A stretch of 64,000 nucleotides of DNA from Utricularia gibba (lineage: Eukaryota; Streptophyta; Magnoliopsida; Lamiales; Lentibulariaceae), in NCBI GenBank assembly GCA_002189035.1, contig NEEC01000017.1:310001-374000 (forward strand), written 5' to 3'. Made by a program: the position numbers and the translations under genes. Below the pieces are notes generated by a model. That model saw only the letters and a program-made list of their open reading frames with translations. It did no database searches and had not been told where the DNA came from. This document shows positions 12,710-24,517 of this stretch, piece by piece (position 1 is the stretch's first letter; each line of letters begins with the position of its first letter).

Positions 12710-14606
12710 ATGCATTCCATGGCTGACGGGATGGAAATTCCAAACGCGCTGCTTCCTGTTCTCATCTCCTTCGTCGCGATCTTCTATCTTCTGAAACTAC
12801 TCAACTGGGCTTATATCAGACCCAAGAGACTTGAAGCCGTGTTGAGGAGACAGGGTCTCAAAGGTAACGAGTACACCTTGGTCTATGGGGATTTGAATGA
12901 GCTGAAGCAGAGTGTGGAAAACGCCAGGGCCAATCCCATTAATATGGATGACAATATCGAGCCGAGGGTCGCTGCTTTTTTCTGGAAAATTGTTCGGGCG
13001 TATGGTAATCCCCTTGTATGAAGCTAAAAACTCGTGGGTTTTGTGCTAATGGACTCACTAGATCTTATCTGGGTTTACAGGAAAAAATAGCTTCTTTTGG
13101 CTTGGTCCGAGGCCCTCAGTGATAATCACCGAGCCCGAGCTTGTGAAGGAGATAATGAACAAAACAGAGGTTTTCGGGAGAGCGAGGGGCAGCAATCCCT
13201 TGGGCAGGCTGCTTGCTCAGGGAATCGTGTCTTATGAAGGAGAAAAATGGGCTAAACACAGAAGAATCCTCAACCCAGCTTTCCACATTGAAAAGCTCAA
13301 GGTTTTTTCTTTCCCCAAATGGACTCCCCCTCCTTTGTTTATGAGTTCCAATTCATGTCCAAGGATTGAGAATCGGTGTTACTTTGTTCTGCAGCTAACG
13401 ATACCAGCATTCGTTCTAAGTTGTGAAGAAGTATTGAACAAATGGGATAAGATTATGTCGTCAGAAGGCTCAGGGGAAGTAAATGTGTGGCCTTATATGC
13501 AAAACATAACAAGTGATGCAATTTCAAGGACTGCTTTCGGCAGCAGCTATGAGGAGGGAAGAAAGATATTCGAACTTCAAAGAGAACAAGCGGAGCATAT
13601 TATCAAGGCTTCACAGTCGATATACATTCCGGGTTCAAGGTATGAGGAATTATATCCTTTGGTTTCCTGTTTTTGCAACCCATCCTAGTTAAATGTCTTG
13701 TATGTTTTTCGTGTTTCTAGATTCTTGCCGACCAAAAGAACCAAGAGAATAAAGGGTATCGCAAGAGAGGTACATGACTTGATCCAGGAGCTAATTAACA
13801 GACGAATCAAGGCGATTAAAGCAGGAGAAGTCATCCACAGCGACCTTCTAAATCTGATGTTGGAATCCAACTTTCAAGAAATGGAGCAACATGGAAACAA
13901 GAGCTTTGGCATGAGCATGGAAGACATCATTGAAGAATGCAAGCTTTTCTACTTCGCTGGACAAGAGACAACCTCCGTGTTGATCTTGTGGACGCTGGTT
14001 CTGCTGTGCAGACATCCTGAATGGCAAGATAAAGCCAGAGAAGAAGTACTACACGTATTCGGAAATGGAAATCCAGATTTCGAAGGAGTGAATCACCTAA
14101 AAATCGTGAGTGTTCTGTTCCCACCGGTTGATCCCCATGGTTATATCATGTCATGACTAAATCCATGACCTCCAACTCAGGTGAACATGATCCTGCATGA
14201 AGTACTAAGGTTCTATCCACCAGTTGTTGCCCTTGCGCGTCGAGTTAAAGAAGAAACCAAGCTGGGAAACCTGACACTACCTGCAGGTGTGAACGTGTCA
14301 CTGCCGATCATCTTCCTGCATCATGACCCTGGGGTATGGGGAGAAGATGCAATGGAATTCAAACCAGAGAGGTTCAGTGAAGGAATCAGCAATGCCATGA
14401 AGAGCAACGGGCTGTTCTTTCCCTTCGGATGGGGCTCCCGGATATGCATCGGACAAACTTTCGCTCTGTTAGAAGCCAAAACGGTGGTGTCCATGATTTT
14501 GCAGAGGTTCTCTTTTGAGCTGTCTCCATCCTACACACACGCCCCTGTTTCGATGATAACCATTCAACCTCAGCACGGCGCTCACTTGATTCTGCACAAG
14601 CGTTAG
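12710..14606 (+). CDS. CYP72A: Cytochrome P450, CYP72A family, copy 1 (intact)
   Basis: Membrane-bound ER monooxygenase; CYP72A enzymes oxidise terpenoids and hormones, but the substrate cannot be read from sequence. Five exons by GT-AG sites: 12710-13004, 13081-13301, 13395-13639, 13721-14105 and 14181-14606, giving 523 residues with no frame break. An N-terminal hydrophobic anchor ([16 protein letters not shown]) leads the catalytic domain. Seen motifs: I-helix AGQETT (about residues 333-338), K-helix EVLR (389-392), PERF (444-447) and heme loop [11 protein letters not shown] with the ligand Cys near 471. In-frame ATGs at 12710, 12719 and 12731 compete; the last (MEIP...) matches copy 4 best, giving 516 residues. 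First gene of a same-strand tandem array. It groups with copy 2 by its exon 2-3 sequence ([24 protein letters not shown]). Confidence 0.93.
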
Positions 14607-15655
14607 GTATTCAGTTTTTTGTTTGTGGTCAGCGAGACAGCAGCATGGTGGCCGTGCTGTCTGAGTTGCTCTTGTCCGAATAAGGAAACTGTATTGTAGA
14701 CCCCCTCCCTCTCCCGTGGTCCGTGGGGGATGATGCTGTTCGCCTACAGAAAAGGCAGCATTCCAAACATTTGCCTGAAAATGGTCTTTTCTTACAAAAA
14801 TAAAAGGAAAAAAGAGATATTAATAATTATGAATGTCATGCACCAATTCTCTCTTGTATAAATTCACTTATTTGATATGCGTATCTATTAATACATATAG
14901 GATTAATGATGTATCTAATAAATTTTATTAAAAAGAAAAATTAAAAAAACAAAAAATATATAAAAAATATTGTTATTTAATAACATCATGCAATTATTTT
15001 CTTTCATTAGTGGTTATGTGGATTATCTTTTTTGTCATTAAGATTAAAGGTACGTTATTGTTTATATTAAATTTATTATTTTCGATATTAGATGTCTACT
15101 TAAATATTGATTAATACGATATTTAAATATTTAAATATTGCTTTATTACTTTATATTAATAATTAAATTTAAAGTTTTATATATCAATTAGTTTATTTGC
15201 TATGATATAATTTTATTTTTTAAAATTTATATATTTTAATAAATAATTTTCATTTTAAATGCGGATACATCTAAGTTAGGTAAATTCCGGTAATGGGATC
15301 GTGTGTATCCGCAAGTTATGCATCATAGACTTGGGATCGTGAGTTCGCCATGACGACATTGGCCAGATTCCTAAATCACCCAGCAGAGCAGAGCTGCGTG
15401 CCATAAACACCGCCCTGCAAAGCTGAGTCATTGATCGTGTAATTGAAGTGCAACCCGTACCGGCACCGCCCATGGTTTAGTTTACATTTCACTGGCGGGG
15501 GTTGGGTGTCCTACTGCACACGATTTGTTTCACATGCGCAAATTGAGGTGGGATTTTTGATTTTTCATTTCCGGGGCACATCCCACAAACGGAATAAATA
15601 AACTGGACAAAAGGCTTTCTAAAAATGTGTCTGGTCTTGTTTTGGGAACACGAAT

Positions 15656-15675
15656 AGCATAGCATAGCATAGCAT
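15656..15675. repeat. (AGCAT)4 microsatellite
   Basis: Four perfect tandem AGCAT units, read directly. Confidence 0.9.
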
Positions 15676-15741
15676 CATTTGATTTGATGGCCTGCACAAG
15701 TTTTGATGTCACCCGCTCATTTGGCATTCTTTTAAACTATC

Positions 15742-15759
15742 TGTGTGTGTGTGTGTGTG
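15742..15759. repeat. (TG)9 microsatellite
   Basis: Nine perfect TG units, read directly. Confidence 0.9.
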
Positions 15760-15945
15760 CCTTGTAAAATTCCTTGTTACATTTTAGGTTTCAGTTTTTT
15801 TGATGGAAAGGCAAGGCAAGCGGAGACCTGGACTTGTCTACGGAAGCAATGCATGGAATGCAGTCTGCAGATGCAGTAGGGACCGCCATTGGAGGCTGGC
15901 TCTTAGGCGCACACGTCAACTCAAGACGGCGCGCCGGCATCCCAC

Positions 15946-15965
15946 TTATTATTATTATTATTATT
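15946..15965. repeat. (TTA)n microsatellite
   Basis: About six and a half perfect TTA units, read directly. Confidence 0.9.
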
Positions 15966-16528
15966 TTCTCTACTTTTCCCAGTGCGGACGTAGGCGGAGA
16001 CATGCCGTCTCGATTTGTCCGCTCGCCTCTACGGCTGATAGCTGTGGCAGGGACGGGACGTCCACCCACCGGAGGAGTAGCTACTGCTCTGCTCTATCTT
16101 CGCCGTTTGCTTTTACAAAGATAATGCATCTGCCTGCCTGCATACCATGCCATGGATGGATGTATTTTGCCCATACCCCCTTTCTGGGCCCCAGATTGGA
16201 CAGCGTAGGGAGACCGATGGCTGGGCTAGATTCGGCACGGACGACTGACTGGACCCTTCCTTTGATCCATTGGTCACACTGGAAAACTTTTGACTCGCTC
16301 GCTCTCAGCAGTGGCGAACAAATGCAGCCCACCAGCGACGACCCTCCACCTCCCGTCCAGACCCCCCCTTTTTTTTTATTGTATAAACCGCCGTCCCTCC
16401 ATCTCCTGCATTAAATAAAATGTCTATACGCAACATCAATCATTCACGGATACTTGTCTGTGCAAGCGAAATATCCATGAAACAACCATAAACGTCAATG
16501 TCCCTCGGCTTTCGACTCTTTCTAGAAC

Positions 16529-16532
16529 AAAA

Positions 16533-16563
<31 letters not shown>

Positions 16564-16569
16564 CACACA
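16529..16569. repeat. A21 plus (CA)10 compound microsatellite
   Basis: A run of 21 A residues is followed directly by about ten CA units, roughly 260 bp upstream of the TATA box of CYP72A copy 2. The length of the A run is unreliable in most sequencing methods. Confidence 0.9.
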
Positions 16570-16829
16570 AGGGTGGTGGCGCAATGACACTTGGGGTGGT
16601 TGAGATTATTTGAGTAATTATTCATCATTAGGATTATGACCCTGTATCGCAATGGTGAGTAGGGTAGGTGATCCGTTATTCGATGAATTTCCAGAAGAAC
16701 GTTTTGTTTATGTATGATTGAGATCATGGCATGGCATGTATCCTTCCCCCGCGGTGCACAAAATGAAAGTCGTCGGCGGTGTGCTTGAAAAATGCAAACT
16801 TTCTTACCATTCTCATGTATATCCGGTGC

Positions 16830-16837
16830 TATATAAA
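16830..16837 (+). promoter_or_regulatory. TATA box of CYP72A copy 2
   Basis: TATATAAA lies 39 bp before the ATG at 16876. This spacing makes the upstream in-frame ATGs at 16779 and 16815 unlikely starts, because they would lie upstream of transcription. Confidence 0.65.
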
Positions 16838-16875
16838 AGGGTGCGGACGTGGGAGGAAAGCATCCTCCATCGGAA

Positions 16876-18750
16876 ATGGGATTGCTGATGAAGCTTCTCA
16901 TTGCTCTGGCTCTGCTTGCCTTTTTTATCTCTGGAAGTTCCTCGAATGGTCTCTCTTCAGACCGAGGAGGCTCGACAAGTTGTTGAGGAAGCAGGGACTC
17001 AGGGGTAACACGTACAGCTTTCTAGTTGGAGATCTGAAGCAGCTGAAGCAAACCTTGGGAGACGCCAAGACCAAGCCAATCGACATAGGCGATGATATCA
17101 AGCCCAGAGCGGGCGCTTATTTCTGGAGCACTCTTCAAAAGCATGGTACAACTCGTGGGTTTCGCTTCTTGAGGTTTCATGTTCAAATGGGTTTTCGTAA
17201 AGATCGAGGAGTCTTTCACCTGCAGGAAGCGATAGCTTCATCTGGATTGGTCCCAAGCCAAACGTCATCATCACCGAGCCCGAACTGGTGAAGGAGGTAA
17301 TGACCAAGATGGACGCTTTTGGGAAGTCGAGAAGCAGTAATCCTGTGGCCAGGCTGCTCACAACCGGAATCGTCTCTTATGAAGGAGAAAAATGGGCAAA
17401 ACACAGAAGGATCCTCACCCCGCCTTCCACATTGAGAAGCTTAAGGTTGATTACTTTAAACCCACCCCACACGTTCATCTGTTTGCATCGTTTCTCGTTT
17501 AGGGATCTGATGAGATCTGGTGACTGCCGTGTCCCACAGCTTCTGGTACCAGCTTTCGTTCTTAGTTGTGAAGAAGTGCTGAACAAATGGGAGAACAGCG
17601 TGCTGAATGGTTCAGGGGAAATCGATGTGTGGCCCTATACGCAGAGCATAACAAGTGATGCCATTTCAAGAACTGCTTTTGGCAGCAGCTATGAAGAAGG
17701 AAGAAAAATCTTCGAGATCCGGAGACAACAAGCTCTCTTCGTCATGAAGGCAGCACAGTCAATATACATACCTGGTTCAAGGTAAAGACTGGATCTTAAA
17801 TCTCTCCCAAATGGTAAGCGGCTTCGCAAGTAACAATTACGGATTTTGTTTTGTACTGTAGATTCTTGCCGACAAAAGGCAACAGGAAAATCAAGGCGAC
17901 GGAGGCCCAAGTGCAGGCGTTGATCCGAGATCTTATTGACAAAAGGACCAGGGCGATGAAAGAAGGAGAGGGAACAAAAAGTGACCTGCTAAGTCTCATG
18001 CTCGAATCAAACTTCCAAGAAATGAAGGTACATGGGAACAAGAGCTCTGGAATGAGCATGGAAGACATCATAGAAGAGTGCAAGCTCTTATACATCGCAG
18101 GGCAAGAGACAACCTCCGTGCTGCTCTTATGGACATTGGTTTTACTTAGCAAGCATCAAGACTGGCAAGAAAAAGCCAGGGACGAAGTTCTGCGTGTCTT
18201 TGGGAAACAAACACCCCATTACGAAGGGTTGAACAATCTCAAAATCGTGAGTTTTTCTTTTCTTGTTTCCCACCTCAGACTGGATCCGTAGCTCACTCTG
18301 TTCCTTGTGCGATATTCCTCTCAGGTTAATATGATCCTGCACGAGGTTCTGAGGTTGTATCCACCGATTATTTTTCTTGGGCGCCAGGTGAATGAGGAAG
18401 TGAAGCTGGGGAAAGTGACCCTACCAGCCGGTATAACTGTCACGTTACCATTCCTTGCGCTTCACCAAGATCCAAAAGTATGGGGAGAAGATGCTTTGGA
18501 GTTCAAACCAGAGAGGTTCAGCGAAGGAGTGACCCATGCAATGAAGGGCAATGGGATATTTTGTCCATTCGGTTGGGGTCCTCGTATGTGCATGGGACAA
18601 CAATTTTCCTTGTTGGAAGCCAAGACAGTGATCTCCATGATTCTACAGAAGTTCTCCTTTGAGCTCTCCCCATCTTACACTCATGCTCCCATATTCTCCA
18701 TCACCATCCAGCCTCAGCACGGCGCTCACTTGAAGTTCTACAAGCTCTGA
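16876..18750 (+). CDS. CYP72A: Cytochrome P450, CYP72A family, copy 2 (two one-base frame breaks)
   Basis: Five exons: 16876-17145, 17226-17445, 17540-17781, 17862-18246 and 18325-18750, about 514 residues if frames are joined. The start [17 protein letters not shown] is a good membrane anchor 39 bp after a TATA box. The anchor runs out of frame with the rest of exon 1 at a T6 run (16921-16926), where one more T would give [10 protein letters not shown]. Exon 2 is 220 rather than 221 nt; at a C4 run (17418-17421) the frame slips just before the conserved end PAFHIEKLK. Everything else is intact: AGQETT, K-helix EVLR, PERF, and heme loop [11 protein letters not shown] with Met on both sides of the ligand Cys. 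Either a young pseudogene or, more likely, two consensus errors. Closest to copy 1. Confidence 0.85.
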
Positions 18751-19076
18751 AACTAATTTGTCTGAACGAGGGACATTGCCCAGTTTGTACTATGTGTGAG
18801 TATTTGACTATATGAATCATGCCTCCGGACTCCAAAAACATATAAAAAAAAACAGTAAATAAACCCACTTGCGGAAACCAGTGAGCTCTGTTTTACTTTT
18901 CTACTTGAAACCACGACATCTGGACCATATGTCAACATCGGCCGATCGAACATTTGAGTTTTCTTCTTCATAAATGGCGGATCTTTCTTGGATTTTCTAG
19001 AGTATGGGTTTACTTGGTGAGCAAGGCTATGAGTTCAATAAGGATGCGGGAGACGGATATGAATTCTGTAACAGTA
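18751..19076. other. Short spacer between CYP72A copies 2 and 3
   Basis: 326 bp. It holds the 3' flank of copy 2 and the promoter/5' leader of copy 3. In-frame ATGs upstream of 19077 (19029, 19044, 19059) are possible alternative starts for copy 3. No clear TATA box was identified. Confidence 0.5.
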
Positions 19077-20940
19077 ATGGAAACGCTGATCCCGATTCTT
19101 GTTGCTCTCTTTGCTATCCTGATGTTTTCCTCATGGAAGATCCTGAGTTGGGCTTATTTCAGGCCGAGGTCGCTCGAGAGGTTCTTGAGGAATCAGGGTC
19201 TCAAAGGGAGCAAGTATAGGTTTCTGGAGGGAGATTTGAAGGAGTTGCGTAAGAGCATTGAGGATGCGGAGGCGAAACCCATTAACATCGACGATGATAT
19301 CAAGCCCAGACTCTTGGGTTTTGTCCTGGAAACCATCCGGACTCATGGTATCATTCAATACTGTTCTTCTGGTTGATTGCATGTAAACGGCGGATCATGA
19401 GGGAAAATAACTGAATTCTTCTCTTGTAGGAAATCATAGCTTCTTCTGTATTGGCCCAAATTTTTCTGTTGTCATCAACGACCCTGAATTGGCGAAGAAG
19501 GTGTTCAACAACACGCAGGTGTTTCATAAACCAAGGAGTCTTAATCCCTCTGCTGAACTGCTTTTCACTGGAGTTGTCACCTACGAAGGACAAAAATGGG
19601 CCAAACACAGACGAATCTTGAATCATGCGTTTTACATGGAGAAGCTCAAGGTTGTATAGTACAACCCCTCTGCTTGAACTTCATTATCTGCTGATTGCAT
19701 TGTTTATCCTCCTGTATGCAGTTGATGATACCTGCGTTCAATTTGAGCTGTGAAGAAGTTTTGAACAAGTGGGAAAGCTCAATGTCATTTCAGGGGAAGT
19801 AGACGTGTGGCCTGGTATGCAAAACATAACAAGTGATGCCATCTCAAGGACTGCCTTCGGCAGCAGCTATGAAGATGGTAGAAGGATTTTCGAACTCCAG
19901 AGAGAATTAGCTGATTTAATTATGAAATCTGGATACAGCATGTACATTCCAGGGTCTAGGTATGCGATGCAAGCCATGGATTGTTACAGAGATTCCAAAC
20001 TGGAAAGCAACTCTGATTTCTCTGTGTGTGCGCTGATGTTTGTGTAGATTCTTGCCAACCCAAAGGAACAAGAGAATGAGGGAGATCCAGAGAGAAGTCC
20101 AGACCTTGATCCTTGGCCTTGTTGATCGAAGGATGGACGCAAGAAGAGCAGGAGAAGCAAGCAACGACGATTTGCTAAGCCTGCTGCTGGAGTCAAACCT
20201 TCAAGAGATCGAGCAGCATGGGAACAAGAGCTTCGGGATGAGCAGGGAGGAGGTGGTGGAGGAATGCAAGCTTTTCTACTTCGCAGGGCAAGAGACAACC
20301 TCTGTCCTCATCCTGTGGACGATGGTTTTGCTAAGTAGGCATCAGGAGTGGCAACACAGAGCCAGAGAAGAAGTACTGCATGTATTCGGAAAGCAAACTC
20401 CGGATTTCCAAGGACTCAATCACCTAAAAATCGTAAGAATCTCTACCCCTGCCTCCCACTTGAAAGCTAGAACTCCTCAGGCCCGGTGTGCCACCTTTGA
20501 CTCAGGTTAATATGATCCTGCACGAGGCACTGAGGCTATATCCGCCCGTTTTCGCTCTCGGACGTAGCGTAACCGAGGACACCACCATCGGGGATCTGAG
20601 ACTTCCAGCCGGTACCTATATCACGTTGCCAGTCATCTGTCTGCATCACGACACCAAAACATGGGGAGAGGACGCCATGGAATTCAAACCAGAGAGGTTT
20701 AGCGAAGGGGTGAGCAAGGCGATGAAGGGAGATGGGCTATTCTGCCCCTTCGGCTGGGGCTCACGTATATGCATCGGACAAGCATTCGCTTTGCTGGAAG
20801 CAAAAGCAGTGATCTCCATGATTCTCCAGAGGTTCTCCTTCGAGTTTTCTCCTTCTTACATTCATGCTCCCGCTTCCAAGGTGACGATCCAACCGCAGCA
20901 CGGAGCTCACCTGATGCTCCACAAACATCACCCTTTGTAA
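19077..20940 (+). CDS. CYP72A: Cytochrome P450, CYP72A family, copy 3 (one frame break in exon 3)
   Basis: Five exons: 19077-19347, 19430-19650, 19722-19959, 20048-20432 and 20506-20940. The start [17 protein letters not shown] gives a membrane anchor of normal length. Exon 3 is 238 nt where the other copies have 242-248. After WESSMS the frame reaches TAG, while the frame one base over continues SGEVDVWP as in all other copies. The slip falls at a TTT run (19788-19790). Downstream exons are fully open with AGQETT, K-helix EALR, PERF and the heme loop [11 protein letters not shown]. Exon 2 ends in HAFYMEKLK, a little unusual against PAF in the other copies. Same role and location as the other CYP72A members; by sequence it is nearer copies 4 and 5 ([21 protein letters not shown]). 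Confidence 0.85.
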
Positions 20941-22666
20941 CCACCAACCTGCTCCACGTCATTTGCACTGCATTTAATAAAAGTATTAACCTTAAATCCA
21001 ACTCCATCTAAATTATTTACAATGTTTTTTGAAAAAAATCTCTAATACCGATTGATTAGAAACAATATTAAATTTCAATCACTCAACTTAAAATATTATT
21101 TCAATATAAAATAAAACCTATATCAATTCTGAAAATAGATTTATGCAAATTATGAAATTAGGTTCTTAATTATATTATTTTTATATTTAAAATTAATTAA
21201 TTTTATACAATCTCCCTGCCCTATCAAGTGATTAACCTGATATTTTAATTTTCTACCCATGGTAAAATATGTAAATTTGTAAAGTATTCATTGTGTAATG
21301 TCATATGAGAAAATATACATTTTGTAAAATAAATTTTATTTTTTATTAAAATTATATCAAACAAAATGTATATAAATCTATTTTATACGCATAGATGCTA
21401 ATGTGAATTTTGATTTTGTTTTCTATTTACTTTATTATGTAAATTTGATAAATAAGCTGAAAATATTAATTTCCATTAAATATATATAATTAAATACAAA
21501 AACAAATTATAAAACTATAAAAAATATAACTAGTTATTTACAAAAAAAATATAAAATGCACACTAAAGATGAATCATTAAGTTTTAAAAAATAAAAAGAA
21601 GACCAATTAAGCTATAAACATAGATTGTATATAAAATATGCACGTGTATAATTCATTTATGATATGAGCATCAATTATATAAAAATCACACTTGTGTGTA
21701 ATTTATATATGATACATACGTATGCTATGCATAAACCATACTCACGAACATAGATTATGTTTTAACTACGCTCTTGTACATAAATTTTAATTATGCATAG
21801 CTCACATCTGTAGCATATGCAAATTATATATAAATGACGTTCATAGTATATTAGAAAGTATTTTGTTTTTAAATTGAATCATGAATTTGATTTATTTTCA
21901 TTACAAATTATATTTTTTTTTATAAAATTCAATTTAATTTAAGAATAATATTAAATAATTCACATATTATTATTATTATTAATAATATGATTTTTAATAA
22001 ATATATACATATATGTATTGATATTTTTATGAATATAATTAATTATTTTTATTATAAAAAATACAATATTATATAATATAAAGAAAAAGTATGATTAAAA
22101 ATTTTAGAATAGGTTTATTGGACTATAAATTTATTAGAGAGGGTTATTTTATTAAAAAAGCTCAATGAAAATATATGATTTTCGATTTTTTTTAAAACAA
22201 TATTTTTTCTATTTAAAAAATCAAATAACAAATTAATTGTATATTCTAAAGCTTATAATTATTTTTATATTTAATGTCATATATTTAGTAAATATTAATA
22301 TTTTTCATATCATATATCAAATTTACGTAATAAAATAAATAGAAAAAAAATTAAAATCCATCTCAACATTCTTAATAAAATATATTCATATGCTTTTTAT
22401 TTATTATAAATTAAATAAAATATGATAAAATAAAGAAAATTAATTTCAGAAGATGGGTTATTTTCTGACAATGTGGTTAATTATGAGATTCAAATGAAAT
22501 ACAATGGTAGAAAAATAATAAACTAATGATTAACCGCTACCTGGAGTTAGAATTTATTTCGTGTGGACTTTAAAACGAAGCCTGCAACATTATGTCAGCC
22601 ACTTCAGAGAAGCCTACCCCTATCTTCTTCTTATTATACGCAACTTGCCGCTTCAGTGGTCCGGCA
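20941..22666. other. AT-rich spacer between CYP72A copies 3 and 4
   Basis: About 1.7 kb, almost entirely A/T until 22.56 kb, with no protein similarity or defined repeat seen. The last 100 bp are the leader of copy 4. Confidence 0.55.
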
Positions 22667-24517
22667 ATGGAGATCCCTGCGCTGCTTCTTGCAGCTCTCT
22701 TCGCAATCGTCGTGGTGTTGAATCTGTGGCGAGTTCTGAACAGGGCTTTTTTCAAACCAAAGCAAATTGAGAGATTCTTGAGGAGACAGGGACTTAAGGG
22801 CAACAAGCACAAGTTTTTTCGTGGAGATCTGGAGGAGTTCAAGGAGATAACCAGGAGCTCCAGAGCGAAACCCATTAAAATCGACGATGATATCAAGCCG
22901 AGAGTCGCGGGGTTTCTTTTTAAAACCATTCGAACTTACGGTACGTACATCTGGTGTGTATTGTCTGCCTCTGTTCTTCGTTGTGATGCCGTTTTCTTAC
23001 AGGAAATAATTGCTTTTTTTCTGTCGGCCCAAGGCTTACGGTTGTCGTCAACGAGCCTGAGGTTGCAAGGGAGGTTTTCATTAATATGCAAGCGTTTGGG
23101 AAGCCACATAGCTTTACCAATCCCTCAGCAAAGCGCCTCTTCAGAGGACTTGTAACATACAAAGGAGACAAATGGAGCAAACACAGAAAGATCCTGAATC
23201 CCGCTTTTCATTTGGAGAAGCTCAAGGTTGTTTGTCGCTTACTGCTTCTTCTATCCTACCTCTAATAAAGAAGTTTGGTGTGTGATATGAGCGTGATTTT
23301 GTGCCTGCTACAGTTGATGGTCCCTGCCTTTAATTTGAGCTGTGAAGAAGTTTTAAGCAAGTGGGAAGAGTATGTGCTGTCGTCTGATGGCTCAGGGGAA
23401 GTAGATGTTTGGCCCTATGTCCAAAACATAACAAGCGACGCCATCTCAAGAACTGCATTTGGAAGCAACTACGAAGAGGGAAAGAAGATTTTTCAACTTC
23501 AGAGAGAACAAGCTATGTACGTTATCGAGGATGCGCAGTCAGTCTACATCCCTGGGACAAGGTATTTCAATCGATTCCTAGTTCAGATCTCACAGAGAAA
23601 AACAAGTATATATATCTGCGTGTATTGGTAGATTCCTGCCAACCAAGAGGAACAAGAGAATGAAGGAGATCGAGGCAGAGGTGCAATCCTTGATTCGGGC
23701 ATGATTCATCGAAGGATGGATGCGATCAAGGCGGGGGAAGCAAGGAATAGCGACTTGCTGGGGCTGCTCCTGGAGTCCAACCTCCAGGAAATCGAGCAAC
23801 ATGGACACAAGGGCTTTGGGATGAACATGGATGAAGTTGTAGATGAGTGCGTACTTTTCTACATTGCAGGGCAGGAGACAGCTTCTTCGTTGATTCTGTG
23901 GACGATGGTTTTGCTGAGTAGACATCAAGAGTGGCAACACAGAGCCAGAGAAGAGGTTCTGCATGTCTTTGGAGAAGAAGCACCACACTATCAAGGGTTG
24001 AGTCGACTTCAAACCGTGAGCGAATACAATCACTTGCTTTGTCCCCCGATCTACCTCTGATGAGGAGGTGTTTTGGGCGCAGGTGAACATGATCCTGCAC
24101 GAGGTGCTGAGGCTGTATCCACCAATCGCTACTCTGGTGCGCAGGGTGTACGAGGAGACCAAGTTAGGGGAAGTGACGTTGCCGGTGGGCGTAAACATGG
24201 AACTCCCGATCATCTTCCTGCACCATGACCCTGAAACATGGGGAGACGATGCCATGGAGTTCAATCCAGAGAGGTTCAGTGAAGGAGTGAGCAAGGCAGT
24301 GCAGAGGAATGGGTTATTTTGCCCCTTCGGCTGGGGCCCCCGCACATGCATCGGACAGAACTTTGCGTTGCTGGAGGGCAAGGCCGTGATCTCCATGCTC
24401 CTCCAACGATTCTCCTTCGAGCTGTCCCCTTCTTACACTCACGCTCCTGTCTCAATGGTGACCATCCATCCTCAACACGGCGCTCCCTTGACTCTCCACA
24501 AACTCGCCTTCCGATGA
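22667..24517 (+). CDS. CYP72A: Cytochrome P450, CYP72A family, copy 4 (one frame break in exon 4)
   Basis: Five exons: 22667-22940, 23003-23226, 23314-23561, 23632-24015 and 24083-24517, giving 521 residues if one missing base in exon 4 is allowed for. The start [17 protein letters not shown] is chosen over the upstream ATG at 22592 because it begins the anchor as in its relatives. Exon 4 is 384 nt against 385 in the other four copies. At a GGG run (23697-23699) the frame hits TGA, whereas copy 5 has GGGG there and continues MIHRR. Conserved parts: EVLR, PERF and the heme loop [11 protein letters not shown]. The I-helix reads AGQETAS, with Ala where the other copies have the second Thr, next to the oxygen-activation site. 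Closest to copy 5. Confidence 0.85.

Larger units (their letters stand above)
14607..16829. other. Spacer between CYP72A copies 1 and 2
   Basis: AT-rich up to about 15.27 kb. It then becomes clearly GC-richer with microsatellites from 15.65 to 16.57 kb, likely upstream regulatory sequence of copy 2. Open frames on both strands in 15.27-16.9 kb (up to 204 codons) are low-complexity and match no family; they are not called as genes. Confidence 0.5.

Noticed and set aside
15800-16414. 204-codon plus-strand open frame (and overlapping frames on both strands) between CYP72A copies 1 and 2
   Set aside because: The region is GC-richer and stop-poor by composition. The peptide is low-complexity with no domain, and a competing frame of similar quality exists on each strand.
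16779-16875. Upstream ATG and in-frame extension of CYP72A copy 2
   Set aside because: It would start upstream of the TATA box at 16830 and gives no membrane anchor. The ATG at 16876 gives a good anchor.
23590-24396. 268-codon minus-strand frame overlapping CYP72A copy 4
   Set aside because: Lies antisense to exons 4-5 of the P450 and is the mirror of their codon pattern; the same shadow appears in copy 5.
16876-24517. Calling CYP72A copies 2, 3 and 4 pseudogenes
   Set aside because: The only lesions are single-base losses in homopolymers, identical in kind to one in the conserved TPS gene, so dead-gene status is not supported.
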